A program made the translations under genes and the position numbers. From the NCBI GenBank assembly GCA_014730295.1, contig WJIN01000357.1:1-12181 (forward strand): 12,181 nucleotides of DNA, given 5' to 3'. The stretch is from Promethearchaeota archaeon. GTDB lineage: Archaea; Asgardarchaeota; Lokiarchaeia; Sigynarchaeales; SOKP01. Positions 6,771 to 12,181 of this stretch are shown here, in pieces. Numbering within the stretch: the stretch's first letter is position 1; each line of letters begins with the position of its first letter. Under the pieces are notes generated by a model. That model was not told the DNA's origin, searched no databases, and saw nothing but the letters and a program-made list of their open reading frames with translations.

Positions 6771-7073
6771 ATGACAGAGAACAATAATATGTCTGAATCA
6801 GAATGTTATAATCGGATTATAAAATTTTTCCATAGTGATATAAATGATAAAGAGAAAGTAGAGAAATGGAAGAGTCAATCCTATATCAAATTAATGAATA
6901 GTCTAGAATCCAAAGAAGAAAAAGAACTGGCTCAGAATGCAATTATTATGATTTTATCTCTTTTTGAAAATATTCCGCCAGATATCTATAATAACCGCGG
7001 ATTTAAATTAAAGAATTTAGATAGGGAAGAACGAGAAAAAATTATCTCAAAGCTTAAAGAAGAAGCTTCTTAA
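6771..7073 (+). CDS. Hypothetical small protein, 100 aa
   Basis: I do not recognise this protein. It is a charged, helical, cytosolic chain. Residues 1-40 are polar (MTENNNMSESE...); a hydrophobic helix (AQNAIIMILSLFENI, about 59-73) is followed by PPDIYNNRG and a C-terminal helix rich in Lys and Glu (REEREKIISKLKEEA). The overall plan resembles small helical adaptor or regulator proteins, but no family is assigned. Met1 fits the TATA box at 6733-6740; Met7 is a possible later start. The gene has its own promoter region, which carries two sets of tandem repeats, more than any other gene here, suggesting dedicated regulation. No partner gene overlaps it; the next gene starts 220 bp downstream. 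Confidence 0.7.
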   Translation: MTENNNMSESECYNRIIKFFHSDINDKEKVEKWKSQSYIKLMNSLESKEEKELAQNAIIMILSLFENIPPDIYNNRGFKLKNLDREEREKIISKLKEEAS

Positions 7074-7152
7074 TTTTATTTCGTTTAATTATTCTTGTTA
7101 TTATTCTTTTCAATTCTCTAACTCTCAATGATATAAATGAGGACATAGGAAC

Positions 7153-7183
7153 AAATATTTTTAAAAAATATTAAATATTTTTA
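7153..7183. repeat. AT-only inverted and direct repeat
   Basis: AATATTTTT (7154-7162) and AAAAATATT (7164-7172) form a perfect 9-bp inverted repeat around one base, and AAATATTTTTA occurs directly at 7153-7163 and 7173-7183 with a 20-bp period. It sits in the 220-bp gap between the 100-residue orphan and the cysteine-cluster gene. As only A and T are used, chance is a real alternative; it could also aid termination. Confidence 0.35.
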
Positions 7184-7293
7184 GAATTCGAAAATGAAGT
7201 TTTATTGTTTTAGCTTATAAACGATAAAATAATAGAATAAGCTTACTTTTTTTAACTTAGAAAAAATCCCTATACGATAATTCGTGAAGATTT

Positions 7294-7917
7294 ATGGTAT
7301 CTGAAAAAGATCTTCGGTTTGAATGTAAAAGATGTGGAAGGTGTTGTTCTGATGAGAAAACCATCGTTAATCTCACTTACAATGACATCTTAAGAATTAA
7401 AGAGGCATTAGATCTTAATTTAGATGAAATAAACCATATTTTGGGCTTCTATATTTTTGATCAAGAACCAACAGAAGAAGATAAAAAGAAGATGGTCATC
7501 TCTCCAATCGAGACAGAACGAGGATTAGCTTTTGTAGGACTAAGAAAAAGATCTGATGGTACTTGTTATTTTTACGATCAAAAAGAGAAAAAATGTCTAA
7601 TTTATAATGCAAGACCTAATTTCTGTAGAACTTTTCCCTTCTCTTTTGAGGTAAAAGATGTTGAAAAAGACCAAGAAAGAAAGGAATCGCTTGTTATGAT
7701 GAAATATACTGAAAAAGGCAGACAATATTGTCCAGGTATAGGAAAGGATAATCCACTAATAAACAAAAAAAATTGGCTCGAGGTAGGAAAAAAAACTATA
7801 GAGGATTTGAACAAAAACTATTTTATTTTTAAGAAATGGAATGAGAAAATTAAAAATGGGGAAGTTGAACCCTCTGCAAAGAATTTTCTAAGAATGATTT
7901 TAGAACTTAAAGAATAA
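7294..7917 (+). CDS. YkgJ-family cysteine-cluster protein
   Basis: This 207-residue protein belongs to the YkgJ (zinc/iron-chelating, formerly UPF0153) family. An N-terminal CxxCxxCC cluster (C11, C14, C17, C18) is followed by C91, C101, C111 in the family sequence RPNFCRTFPF (107-116), and C146 in CPG. These eight cysteines probably bind a metal ion or Fe-S cluster. The biochemical role of the family is not established; proposals include metal binding and protein modification. The C-terminal 60 residues are Lys-rich and helical. There is no signal peptide or membrane span. A GTGA lies 6 nt before the ATG; the promoter is unclear, with TTATAAAC at 7215-7222 the best TATA candidate, about 75 nt upstream. 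The gene converges on the toroid-like orphan across 24 bp. Family confidence is high, function unknown. Confidence 0.88.
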   Translation: MVSEKDLRFECKRCGRCCSDEKTIVNLTYNDILRIKEALDLNLDEINHILGFYIFDQEPTEEDKKKMVISPIETERGLAFVGLRKRSDGTCYFYDQKEKKCLIYNARPNFCRTFPFSFEVKDVEKDQERKESLVMMKYTEKGRQYCPGIGKDNPLINKKNWLEVGKKTIEDLNKNYFIFKKWNEKIKNGEVEPSAKNFLRMILELKE

Positions 7918-7934
7918 TGCAGTCTGATTGGATA

Positions 7935-7940
7935 TTTTTT
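7935..7940 (+). terminator. T6 tract after cysteine-cluster gene
   Basis: Six T residues lie 18 nt after the TAA stop, inside the 24-bp gap between two convergent genes. It is a plausible plus-strand terminator. No matching T tract is seen for the opposing gene in the gap. Confidence 0.35.
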
Positions 7941-7941
7941 A

Positions 7942-9042
7942 TTAGATAAAAGAATAATATTGAAAACTAGCAAGAAGGGCCCAATAGAGCATTCTTAATT
8001 CTATTAACCAAGCAAGTTGATCTTCCTTCCATGAAAAATCTGTACCCTCCACATCCGGGTCAAATATTTGGGTTGAATTTAATATCATATCTAATAATCG
8101 AGAGATAAGTTCTTTTTCATCATTTTTCATATCTAAAAGATCAATAATTAGAAGAATTTTAGCGCATTGGGTAATAGTGAGCTCTTGGGGATTAATTTTA
8201 CCTAAAAGATCTTTTGTTGAATCTAAGTATTTATTCTTGGCTATTGAATAATTGTTTTCTCCTTCCAACAATTTAAAACAAGAAAATAAATCATAGAGAT
8301 CTATAATTGGGTCATATTCTTCCAATTTAACAAGATCTATATTGATTAGGGTGCCAAATAAGTCTGTATTACTATATTCAATCTCAGTGAATTCTTTATT
8401 GAAAATATGAATACTATTTAATAAATAATAGTTTAAGTGTAGTTTTTCGGCTGAAAATTGATCTATTTCCACGGTTAAAAAATTTCTCACTTTTTCCATA
8501 TCAATTATTTGAATACTTTCATAATTAAGCTCGGATATAATGGATAATCCATAAAAACAACTTTTAGGTTCGGGAATCTGTGTTTTTTTTGAGACAAAAA
8601 GTCCATTGGAAACATATTTCTCCAAAATAGAAATTACCTTTTCAATATCTAGATGAATTGCTTCTCCCATTATCTTATAGATCGAAATATAATAGTATAA
8701 GCTTTCTAACTCTATCTGATTAAGAAAAGGTTCGATTGAATACTTGAAATTATTTGTATCAATGCTAAATTTATTGAAAATTCGAGGACTGATGGTTGGA
8801 AAATCACCGAAGAAGTCAAGAAAAGATTCTTCCGTTTTTCTTGTTAATTCTTGGGTTTGTTTTTGCTCTTGCTGAGTAGAGTTGCGTTTAATTTCCTTAG
8901 ATCTATCTAAAGAAGACCGAATATCGCTTTTTAAAGTATTTAAATTTTCTCGTATTGCTTGTTCCAATGATTTGATTAGGTCTAATTCGTTCTCTTCGGA
9001 TAATTCAGATTCATCATTTACCTCCTCATCGTGCTCTTCCAT
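7942..9042 (-). CDS. Hypothetical alpha-helical protein, possible prenyltransferase-like toroid
   Basis: The protein has 366 residues and no firm family. Residues 1-75 are acidic then Gln/Lys-rich and probably disordered or coiled. From about 110 the chain is built of hydrophobic helix pairs of similar form: LESLYYYISIYKIMG then LDIEKVISIL (112-140), SCFYGLSIISEL then IDMEKVRNFL (161-189), and looser copies around 200-216, 246-260, 290-305 and 340-364. The alternation of a YYxLxIxKxLG-like helix with an IDxEKVxxFL-like helix recalls the alpha/alpha toroid of protein prenyltransferase beta subunits and squalene-hopene cyclases. I see no Asp/Cys/His zinc site, DxDD or QW motif, so if the fold is right it is probably a non-catalytic scaffold. 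ATAAAAAC about 34 nt upstream on the minus strand could serve as its TATA box. The gene is divergent from the methyltransferase. The reading frame is certain; the fold is a guess. Confidence 0.8.
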   Translation of the reverse strand: MEEHDEEVNDESELSEENELDLIKSLEQAIRENLNTLKSDIRSSLDRSKEIKRNSTQQEQKQTQELTRKTEESFLDFFGDFPTISPRIFNKFSIDTNNFKYSIEPFLNQIELESLYYYISIYKIMGEAIHLDIEKVISILEKYVSNGLFVSKKTQIPEPKSCFYGLSIISELNYESIQIIDMEKVRNFLTVEIDQFSAEKLHLNYYLLNSIHIFNKEFTEIEYSNTDLFGTLINIDLVKLEEYDPIIDLYDLFSCFKLLEGENNYSIAKNKYLDSTKDLLGKINPQELTITQCAKILLIIDLLDMKNDEKELISRLLDMILNSTQIFDPDVEGTDFSWKEDQLAWLIELRMLYWALLASFQYYSFI

Positions 9043-9191
9043 TTTAAATACATTCCAAACTATTATTTTGGTTTTTATTGCATTGATTATGAGTTTTATA
9101 TGAATTTCTTTCTTACATTATAATATGGATAATCTTACATTTTCCGTCGTGCGCAAAGCATCATATCAATCTAACTAGTTAATAAAAAGAT

Positions 9192-9212
9192 ATTATTAAA
9201 AGCTTTAATAAT
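9192..9212. repeat. 9-bp dyad in a divergent intergenic region
   Basis: ATTATTAAA (9192-9200) and TTTAATAAT (9204-9212) form a perfect inverted repeat around AGC. It lies near the middle of the 291-bp gap between the toroid-like orphan (minus) and the methyltransferase (plus). The arms contain only A and T. It could be an operator; no other gene-like content is visible in the gap, where stops are frequent in all frames. Confidence 0.4.
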
Positions 9213-9269
9213 TTTTCTCAATTCAATTATAATAGAGTATAATAATGAAATTAATATTAAATACGAAAA

Positions 9270-9319
9270 TCTACACTGATCAAAAAAAAGTTTATGAGAT
9301 TTAATATTCTGAGTGTAGA
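9270..9319. promoter_or_regulatory. Inverted repeat bracketing the methyltransferase promoter
   Basis: TCTACACT (9270-9277) and AGTGTAGA (9312-9319) are perfect inverted copies with 34 bp between them and arm centres 42 bp apart, about four helical turns. The predicted TATA box at 9300-9308 lies inside. Two half-sites on one DNA face flanking a promoter suggest repression by a bridging or looping protein; an RNA hairpin is unlikely if the mRNA starts near 9330. Confidence 0.45.
9300..9308 (+). promoter_or_regulatory. Putative TATA box of Trm9-like gene
   Basis: TTTAATATT is centred about 30 nt before the ATG at 9334, giving a leaderless or nearly leaderless transcript. No Shine-Dalgarno sequence precedes the start. 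Confidence 0.4.
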
Positions 9320-9333
9320 GTTTTTAATTTACC

Positions 9334-10065
9334 ATGATAAAATGGAATAAATTTGCCGAAGATTATGATAGAAAGAGAAGAAAACCTTGGAATGAGTTTA
9401 TATCTTTCTTCCACTCGATTAAACGAGAAGATTGTAAGTTTAAAGGACTCAATTTAGATTTAGGGTGTGCGAATGGAAGACATTTTGAAGTTCTTAGCAA
9501 TGAAAATAGTAGAATCATCGGAATTGATAATTCTATAGAATTTTTAAAAATTGCGAAAAAAAGATTATCTTACAATCAAAAAGATATCAGTAATCTGCAC
9601 CATGTAGATTTAATTTTAGCGGATATATCGAACTTACCTATCAGAAGGAATTCGATCGACAATATTTTTTCCATTGCGGCCCTCCATCATATTAAAAGTT
9701 CCAAAGAAAGGGAAACGACTTTTGATTCTCTTTATACAATATTGAAGCCTGATGGTTATTTGCTTATAACTGTGTGGAGAAGATGGCAAAAAAGGTTTCG
9801 TAAGTATTTCATAAAAGATTGGTTTAAGCGCATCTTTCTTAATTCTCATAAAAAAAACGAAAAGGAAAAAGGATTACAAGAATTTGGTGATATTTTTGTT
9901 CCTTGGACTATTTCTTCACAAGATACAACTATAAATCGGTTCTATCATCTATACTCCTCACGGGAATTCCAAAAATTACTTGAAGACTTTAAAATTAAAA
10001 AATTTGAAAAAAGAGGTGGACCTGGAGGGAAGGATAATTTTTTCGTGTTAGCGAAAAAAGAATGA
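9334..10065 (+). CDS. Trm9/ALKBH8-like SAM-dependent methyltransferase
   Basis: This 243-residue class I methyltransferase resembles the Trm9/ALKBH8 group, which in eukaryotes methylates carboxymethyl-uridine at the tRNA wobble position with the partner Trm112. Evidence: the FAEDYDRKRRKPWNEF opening (7-22); SAM motif I LDLGCANGRH (41-50); D65 in IGIDNS; D97 in ADISNLP; SIAALHHI (113-120), very like the SIAVIHH segment of the family; an insertion rich in Lys and Arg (149-180); GDIFVPW (185-191), where Trm9 proteins have GD-x-x-VPW; and a C-terminal RFYHLYSSREFQKLL (202-216), matching the family YYHxF-x-x-x-EL stretch. It is cytosolic and of normal length. A tRNA substrate follows from homology; no Trm112 or Elongator-like gene is in the window. 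An inverted repeat brackets its TATA box. The downstream neighbour converges with a 16-bp gap. Confidence 0.88.
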   Translation: MIKWNKFAEDYDRKRRKPWNEFISFFHSIKREDCKFKGLNLDLGCANGRHFEVLSNENSRIIGIDNSIEFLKIAKKRLSYNQKDISNLHHVDLILADISNLPIRRNSIDNIFSIAALHHIKSSKERETTFDSLYTILKPDGYLLITVWRRWQKRFRKYFIKDWFKRIFLNSHKKNEKEKGLQEFGDIFVPWTISSQDTTINRFYHLYSSREFQKLLEDFKIKKFEKRGGPGGKDNFFVLAKKE

Positions 10066-10081
10066 AAACAATGCTAATAAA

Positions 10082-10573
10082 CTAGTGGCATACTATCGAT
10101 TTATAACACTCCAACACATAGGGCTCAAAATTTTCATATAATTCATCTATAATCCCGGTATGAAATGAAAATAATCGTTCTGAAATATCACAGTAAAATA
10201 AACCATGGATTGCTTTTTCAGCGTAATAATGTTTTCGAATCATCTTCCTTCTATTTCCAAACCACCATGTATATTCATGACTATTTAACCAGTCGTTATT
10301 CTTCTCTGTCACAACCATATTGATTGCATTATAGACATCTATGGATTTTTGAACCGCATCATAATGCATGAAATTTTCCCTCTCTTTGGATTCCCAATTG
10401 ATTTCCATCTTAGCATTTGCTTTCCAATATTCATCATACTCGTTATTTGAGTGTAATATGATTAATCCTTCTTTTTCATCACCGTCAAATTGAATCTCTT
10501 TAAACCATACGGGCATTCGATTGATAGTAATATTTGCTTCATCTTTTTTATAGACGTAATAGGTATATTGCAT
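10082..10573 (-). CDS. Hypothetical aromatic-rich protein, 163 aa
   Basis: I do not recognise this protein. It opens with beta-rich sequence (MQYTYYVYKKDEANITINRM, then FKEIQFD and GLIILHS), continues with a Glu/Lys/Trp-rich middle and ends in a conserved-looking block HGLFYCDISERLFSFHTGII (123-142), closing with CYKSIVCH (156-163). It has six Trp and many Tyr and Phe for its size. C128, H138, C156, C162 and H163 could bind a metal, but this is speculative. It has no membrane span or signal peptide. AGAGG lies only a few bases before the ATG, closer than an optimal ribosome-binding site, and ATTATAAT about 22 nt upstream could be a TATA box for a near-leaderless mRNA. It runs convergent to the Trm9-like gene and lies 210 bp downstream of the eL13 fusion on the same strand, so it may be co-transcribed or separate. 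Confidence 0.75.
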   Translation of the reverse strand: MQYTYYVYKKDEANITINRMPVWFKEIQFDGDEKEGLIILHSNNEYDEYWKANAKMEINWESKERENFMHYDAVQKSIDVYNAINMVVTEKNNDWLNSHEYTWWFGNRRKMIRKHYYAEKAIHGLFYCDISERLFSFHTGIIDELYENFEPYVLECYKSIVCH

Positions 10574-10775
10574 TTTCCTCTGTTTTCTTGAATTATAATC
10601 TCAGTGTTATTAGGCTTATCATTAAAATATTTTGAAGCTATAAAAAATTTCACATAAAAAAGATTCACACATCTTTAGCAAAAAGATGAATATATAAAAT
10701 ATAAATAATGGTTTTTAACTAAATGGTTGGCTGGAGAGATTGGTATTGATTAATTAGAATCCTAAAGATATCAAT

Positions 10776-10782
10776 AAAAAAA
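10776..10782 (-). terminator. T7 terminator directly after the eL13-fusion stop
   Basis: On the minus strand seven T residues begin one base after the TAG stop at 10784. A T7 tract this close to the stop is a good archaeal terminator and argues that the downstream orphan at 10082-10573 is transcribed separately. Confidence 0.5.
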
Positions 10783-10783
10783 T

Positions 10784-11377
10784 CTATTCAAGTAATTTTT
10801 TGCCTTCTTCAATCCAGCTCCGAACCGAATCCTCCGAACATCCATCTACTAAGGTTCCTATCTCATCTGGATTTTCCTTCACTAAATCATTTACCGAATT
10901 TATTCCGATCTCTTTAAATTTTTCTTCTGTTTTTGGCCCCAATCGATGCAATTTGGTCAATGGGATTGTTTTTTCCTTAGGAGCCTTTTTTGGTTTTTCT
11001 TTAGGTTTCTTCACTTCTTTCGGTTTCTTCTCTACTTTCTTTTTCTCTGGTTTTTTTTCGATTTTTTCTTCTACTTCTTCAAGCTTTTCGTCCTTCTTTC
11101 TTTCTTCCAAGGGGATGAAGGGAGTTCGTTTCTTTTCTTTTTTAACGAAGGGTGCACGCTGTTCTTTCTTTTTCTCTGGTAGTTCTAATTGATTAAGGGT
11201 TTCTATATTGATTTCATGAGCAGACTGTCTACGATAATCAATTCGGATGCCTAGATCTTTTAATTGCTCTATTGTCTTTTCGGATTTCTCGATCTCGCCT
11301 AAGGAAAACCCGTCTCCTGTTCTTAAATGGTGATCACGGGCGGGTGATTGAACCACTGATATTACTTCTTTTTCCAT
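10784..11377 (-). CDS. Ribosomal protein eL13 domain fused to helix-hairpin-helix domain
   Basis: The protein has 197 residues in three parts. Residues 1-65 match ribosomal protein eL13 (L13e): VVQSP (8-12) against yeast VVRAP, GDGFSLGEI (21-29) against GRGFTLAEV, and DLGIRIDYRRQS (41-52) against TIGIAVDHRRQN, so it should bind 23S rRNA in the large subunit. Residues 66-138 are a low-complexity linker of Lys, Glu and Pro (repeated EKKP, KKPKE) with two FxP-like patches. Residues 139-196 form a helix-hairpin-helix module (TKLHRLGPKTEEKFKEIGI then LVDGCSEDSVRSWIEE) of the kind that binds nucleic-acid backbone without sequence specificity. Archaeal eL13 proteins are normally short single domains, so the extension is unusual. 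A TATA box about 36 nt upstream implies a roughly 10-nt leader. The domain calls are strong; joint function is inferred. Confidence 0.9.
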   Translation of the reverse strand: MEKEVISVVQSPARDHHLRTGDGFSLGEIEKSEKTIEQLKDLGIRIDYRRQSAHEINIETLNQLELPEKKKEQRAPFVKKEKKRTPFIPLEERKKDEKLEEVEEKIEKKPEKKKVEKKPKEVKKPKEKPKKAPKEKTIPLTKLHRLGPKTEEKFKEIGINSVNDLVKENPDEIGTLVDGCSEDSVRSWIEEGKKLLE

Positions 11378-11408
11378 TCTATTACCACGCTTATCAAAAT
11401 TAATTAGG

Positions 11409-11417
11409 TATTTATAA
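11409..11417 (-). promoter_or_regulatory. TATA box of eL13-fusion gene
   Basis: Read on the minus strand, TTATAAATA is centred about 36 nt before the ATG at 11377. It matches the archaeal consensus well and predicts a leader of about 10 nt. Confidence 0.55.
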
Positions 11418-11471
11418 TAAAACTGAAAGATTTTTATTTTTTTCTATTTATTACACGCTATTGAATAAGAC

Positions 11472-11522
11472 CTCTGTTTCTTGACTAAAACTAATAATCA
11501 AGATCTATCGTTTGAAACAGAG
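11472..11522. repeat. 9-bp inverted repeat between longin-like and eL13 genes
   Basis: CTCTGTTTC (11472-11480) and GAAACAGAG (11514-11522) are perfect inverted copies with a 33-bp spacer and arm centres 42 bp apart. They lie 58 bp past the stop of the longin-like gene and about 55 bp upstream of the eL13 TATA box. Possible roles are a 3' hairpin of the upstream mRNA or a two-site operator for the eL13 gene. The arms contain four G/C bases each, which lowers the chance of coincidence. Confidence 0.5.
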
Positions 11523-11579
11523 ATGATATCTTGAAAATCGAATAACGAGTAGAAAACCTACTTAGGGTTTTTAAATAGC

Positions 11580-12181
11580 TCATCGTTTAATAATCTCTAA
11601 TTCTGCTAATTTGTTAAGAACTTCGTAGATTTCCATTTTCGTTTTATCAAATTTTCGGGAAATCTCTAACGGAGAATTCTTTCCATTACATTTCAATGCG
11701 ACAAGGTATTCTAGATCATTTATGATTCCCATTGATCGAATTGATTGTAGGACGTTTTTTATGATAATGAGTTGTGGATATTCTTCTGCTATAGTCCCTC
11801 CCATTGTAATTACTTCAATATCTGCGCTAAAGGTTATAAATTTACTTTTATCATCGGTTTTTCGAAAATGATCAATTTCCGCTTTATGCTTTTTCCAGAA
11901 TTTATTACCAATTTTTATCATCGCTTTTTTAATCTGCTCGATATTATCATCTGCATCTGAGATTGAACATATTAAGATTCGTGAAGGAGTATGATATGAT
12001 ATGGTTATTGTGGAACTTTCTGCCTCAATTATGCGGATTATATCTTCAAGTTTATGTCCTTTAGCCATTGCTGAATGGATATTATCGATGATTTGATTGA
12101 TCTCGTTAAAGAAGTCGGGGAAGACTTCTTTTTCTATTTGAGTCTTGGGAAATTCCTTTAATGTAGTTTCTAAGAGCAAAA
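11580..12181 (-). CDS. Longin-like / winged-helix protein, partial at N-terminus
   Basis: About 200 C-terminal residues are visible; the frame stays open to the window edge and the TTG at 12177-12179 is probably not the true start. Counting from that TTG, residues 20-52 are helical. Residues 57-140 have a longin/roadblock-like strand-helix pattern (TITISY, RILICSIS, a long helix with IGNKFWKKHKAEI, then FITFSADIEVITM). Residues 152-199 look like a winged helix-turn-helix: LVALKCNGKNSPLEISRKF, then EIYEVLNKLAELEIIKR, the usual recognition-helix and wing-entry pattern. Longin-like domains pair with small GTPases in Asgard archaea, and a GTPase with comparable segments is encoded at the other end of the window, but a link is speculative. 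The wHTH may instead be a protein-protein module. A 202-bp gap separates it from the eL13-fusion gene on the same strand. Confidence 0.75.
   Translation of the reverse strand, partial: LLLETTLKEFPKTQIEKEVFPDFFNEINQIIDNIHSAMAKGHKLEDIIRIIEAESSTITISYHTPSRILICSISDADDNIEQIKKAMIKIGNKFWKKHKAEIDHFRKTDDKSKFITFSADIEVITMGGTIAEEYPQLIIIKNVLQSIRSMGIINDLEYLVALKCNGKNSPLEISRKFDKTKMEIYEVLNKLAELEIIKR

Noticed and set aside
4450..7073. Toxin-antitoxin pair formed by the two small orphans
   Set aside because: They are separated by two unrelated genes, are not overlapping or co-directional neighbours, and show no toxin or antitoxin motifs.
9043..9333. tRNA, C/D-box RNA or missed small gene in the largest intergenic gap
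   Set aside because: I could find no cloverleaf with a TTC loop, no RTGATGA/CTGA box pairing and no open frame with a credible start; the dyads found there are better read as regulatory sites.
10800..11192. Long open frame on the plus strand opposite the eL13 fusion
   Set aside because: Its Phe/Ser-rich product is the mirror image of the Lys/Glu-rich linker codons on the minus strand; the eL13 and HhH motifs show which strand is coding.
12177..12179. TTG as start codon of the rightmost gene
   Set aside because: It lies at the window edge with no upstream context, and the frame is open to the last base, so the gene most likely begins beyond 12181.

Overview
The window is strongly A+T-rich DNA, most likely from an archaeon and plausibly an Asgard archaeon of the Lokiarchaeia type; the lineage is inferred. 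The archaeal evidence is an Ogg2-type 8-oxoguanine glycosylase, a ribosomal protein eL13 homologue, a nucleoside-kinase-like PfkB protein, TATA boxes about 25-45 nt before start codons and few Shine-Dalgarno sites. The Asgard hint is an Arf-like small GTPase fused to a sensor kinase, longin-like segments in two proteins, and a Trm9/ALKBH8-like methyltransferase. There are no transposases, phage genes, CRISPR arrays, tRNAs or rRNAs.

Thirteen genes are supported, nearly all single transcription units on alternating strands. From left to right: a Nudix hydrolase (239-649, +); a long Arf-like GTPase/PAS/histidine kinase fusion (660-3161, -), tail to tail with it; a multi-pass HGSNAT/YeiB-like membrane protein (3337-4299, +), head to head with the kinase; a small orphan (4450-4713, +); Ogg2 (4758-5381, -); a PfkB kinase (5538-6548, +); a second small orphan behind a repeat-rich promoter region (6771-7073, +); a YkgJ-type cysteine-cluster protein (7294-7917, +); a helical, toroid-like orphan (7942-9042, -); a Trm9-like methyltransferase (9334-10065, +); an aromatic-rich orphan (10082-10573, -); an eL13 domain fused to a helix-hairpin-helix domain (10784-11377, -); and a longin-like/winged-helix protein that runs off the right edge (11580-12181, -).

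The genes do not form an obvious pathway or operon. Two have unusual architectures. One joins a GTP-binding switch of the eukaryote-like Arf type to a PAS sensor and histidine kinase core in a single soluble chain. The other attaches a Lys/Glu-rich linker and a helix-hairpin-helix module to a ribosomal protein. Ogg2 (oxidised-guanine repair) and the Nudix enzyme (nucleotide clean-up or Ap4A hydrolysis) are housekeeping, and the Trm9-like and eL13 proteins belong to translation.

Several intergenic regions contain ordered repeats: a dyad midway between the divergent kinase and membrane-protein promoters, two perfect tandem repeats before the 100-residue orphan, and two inverted repeats whose arm centres are both 42 bp apart, one of them bracketing the predicted TATA box of the methyltransferase gene. 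All functional readings of these repeats are inference.
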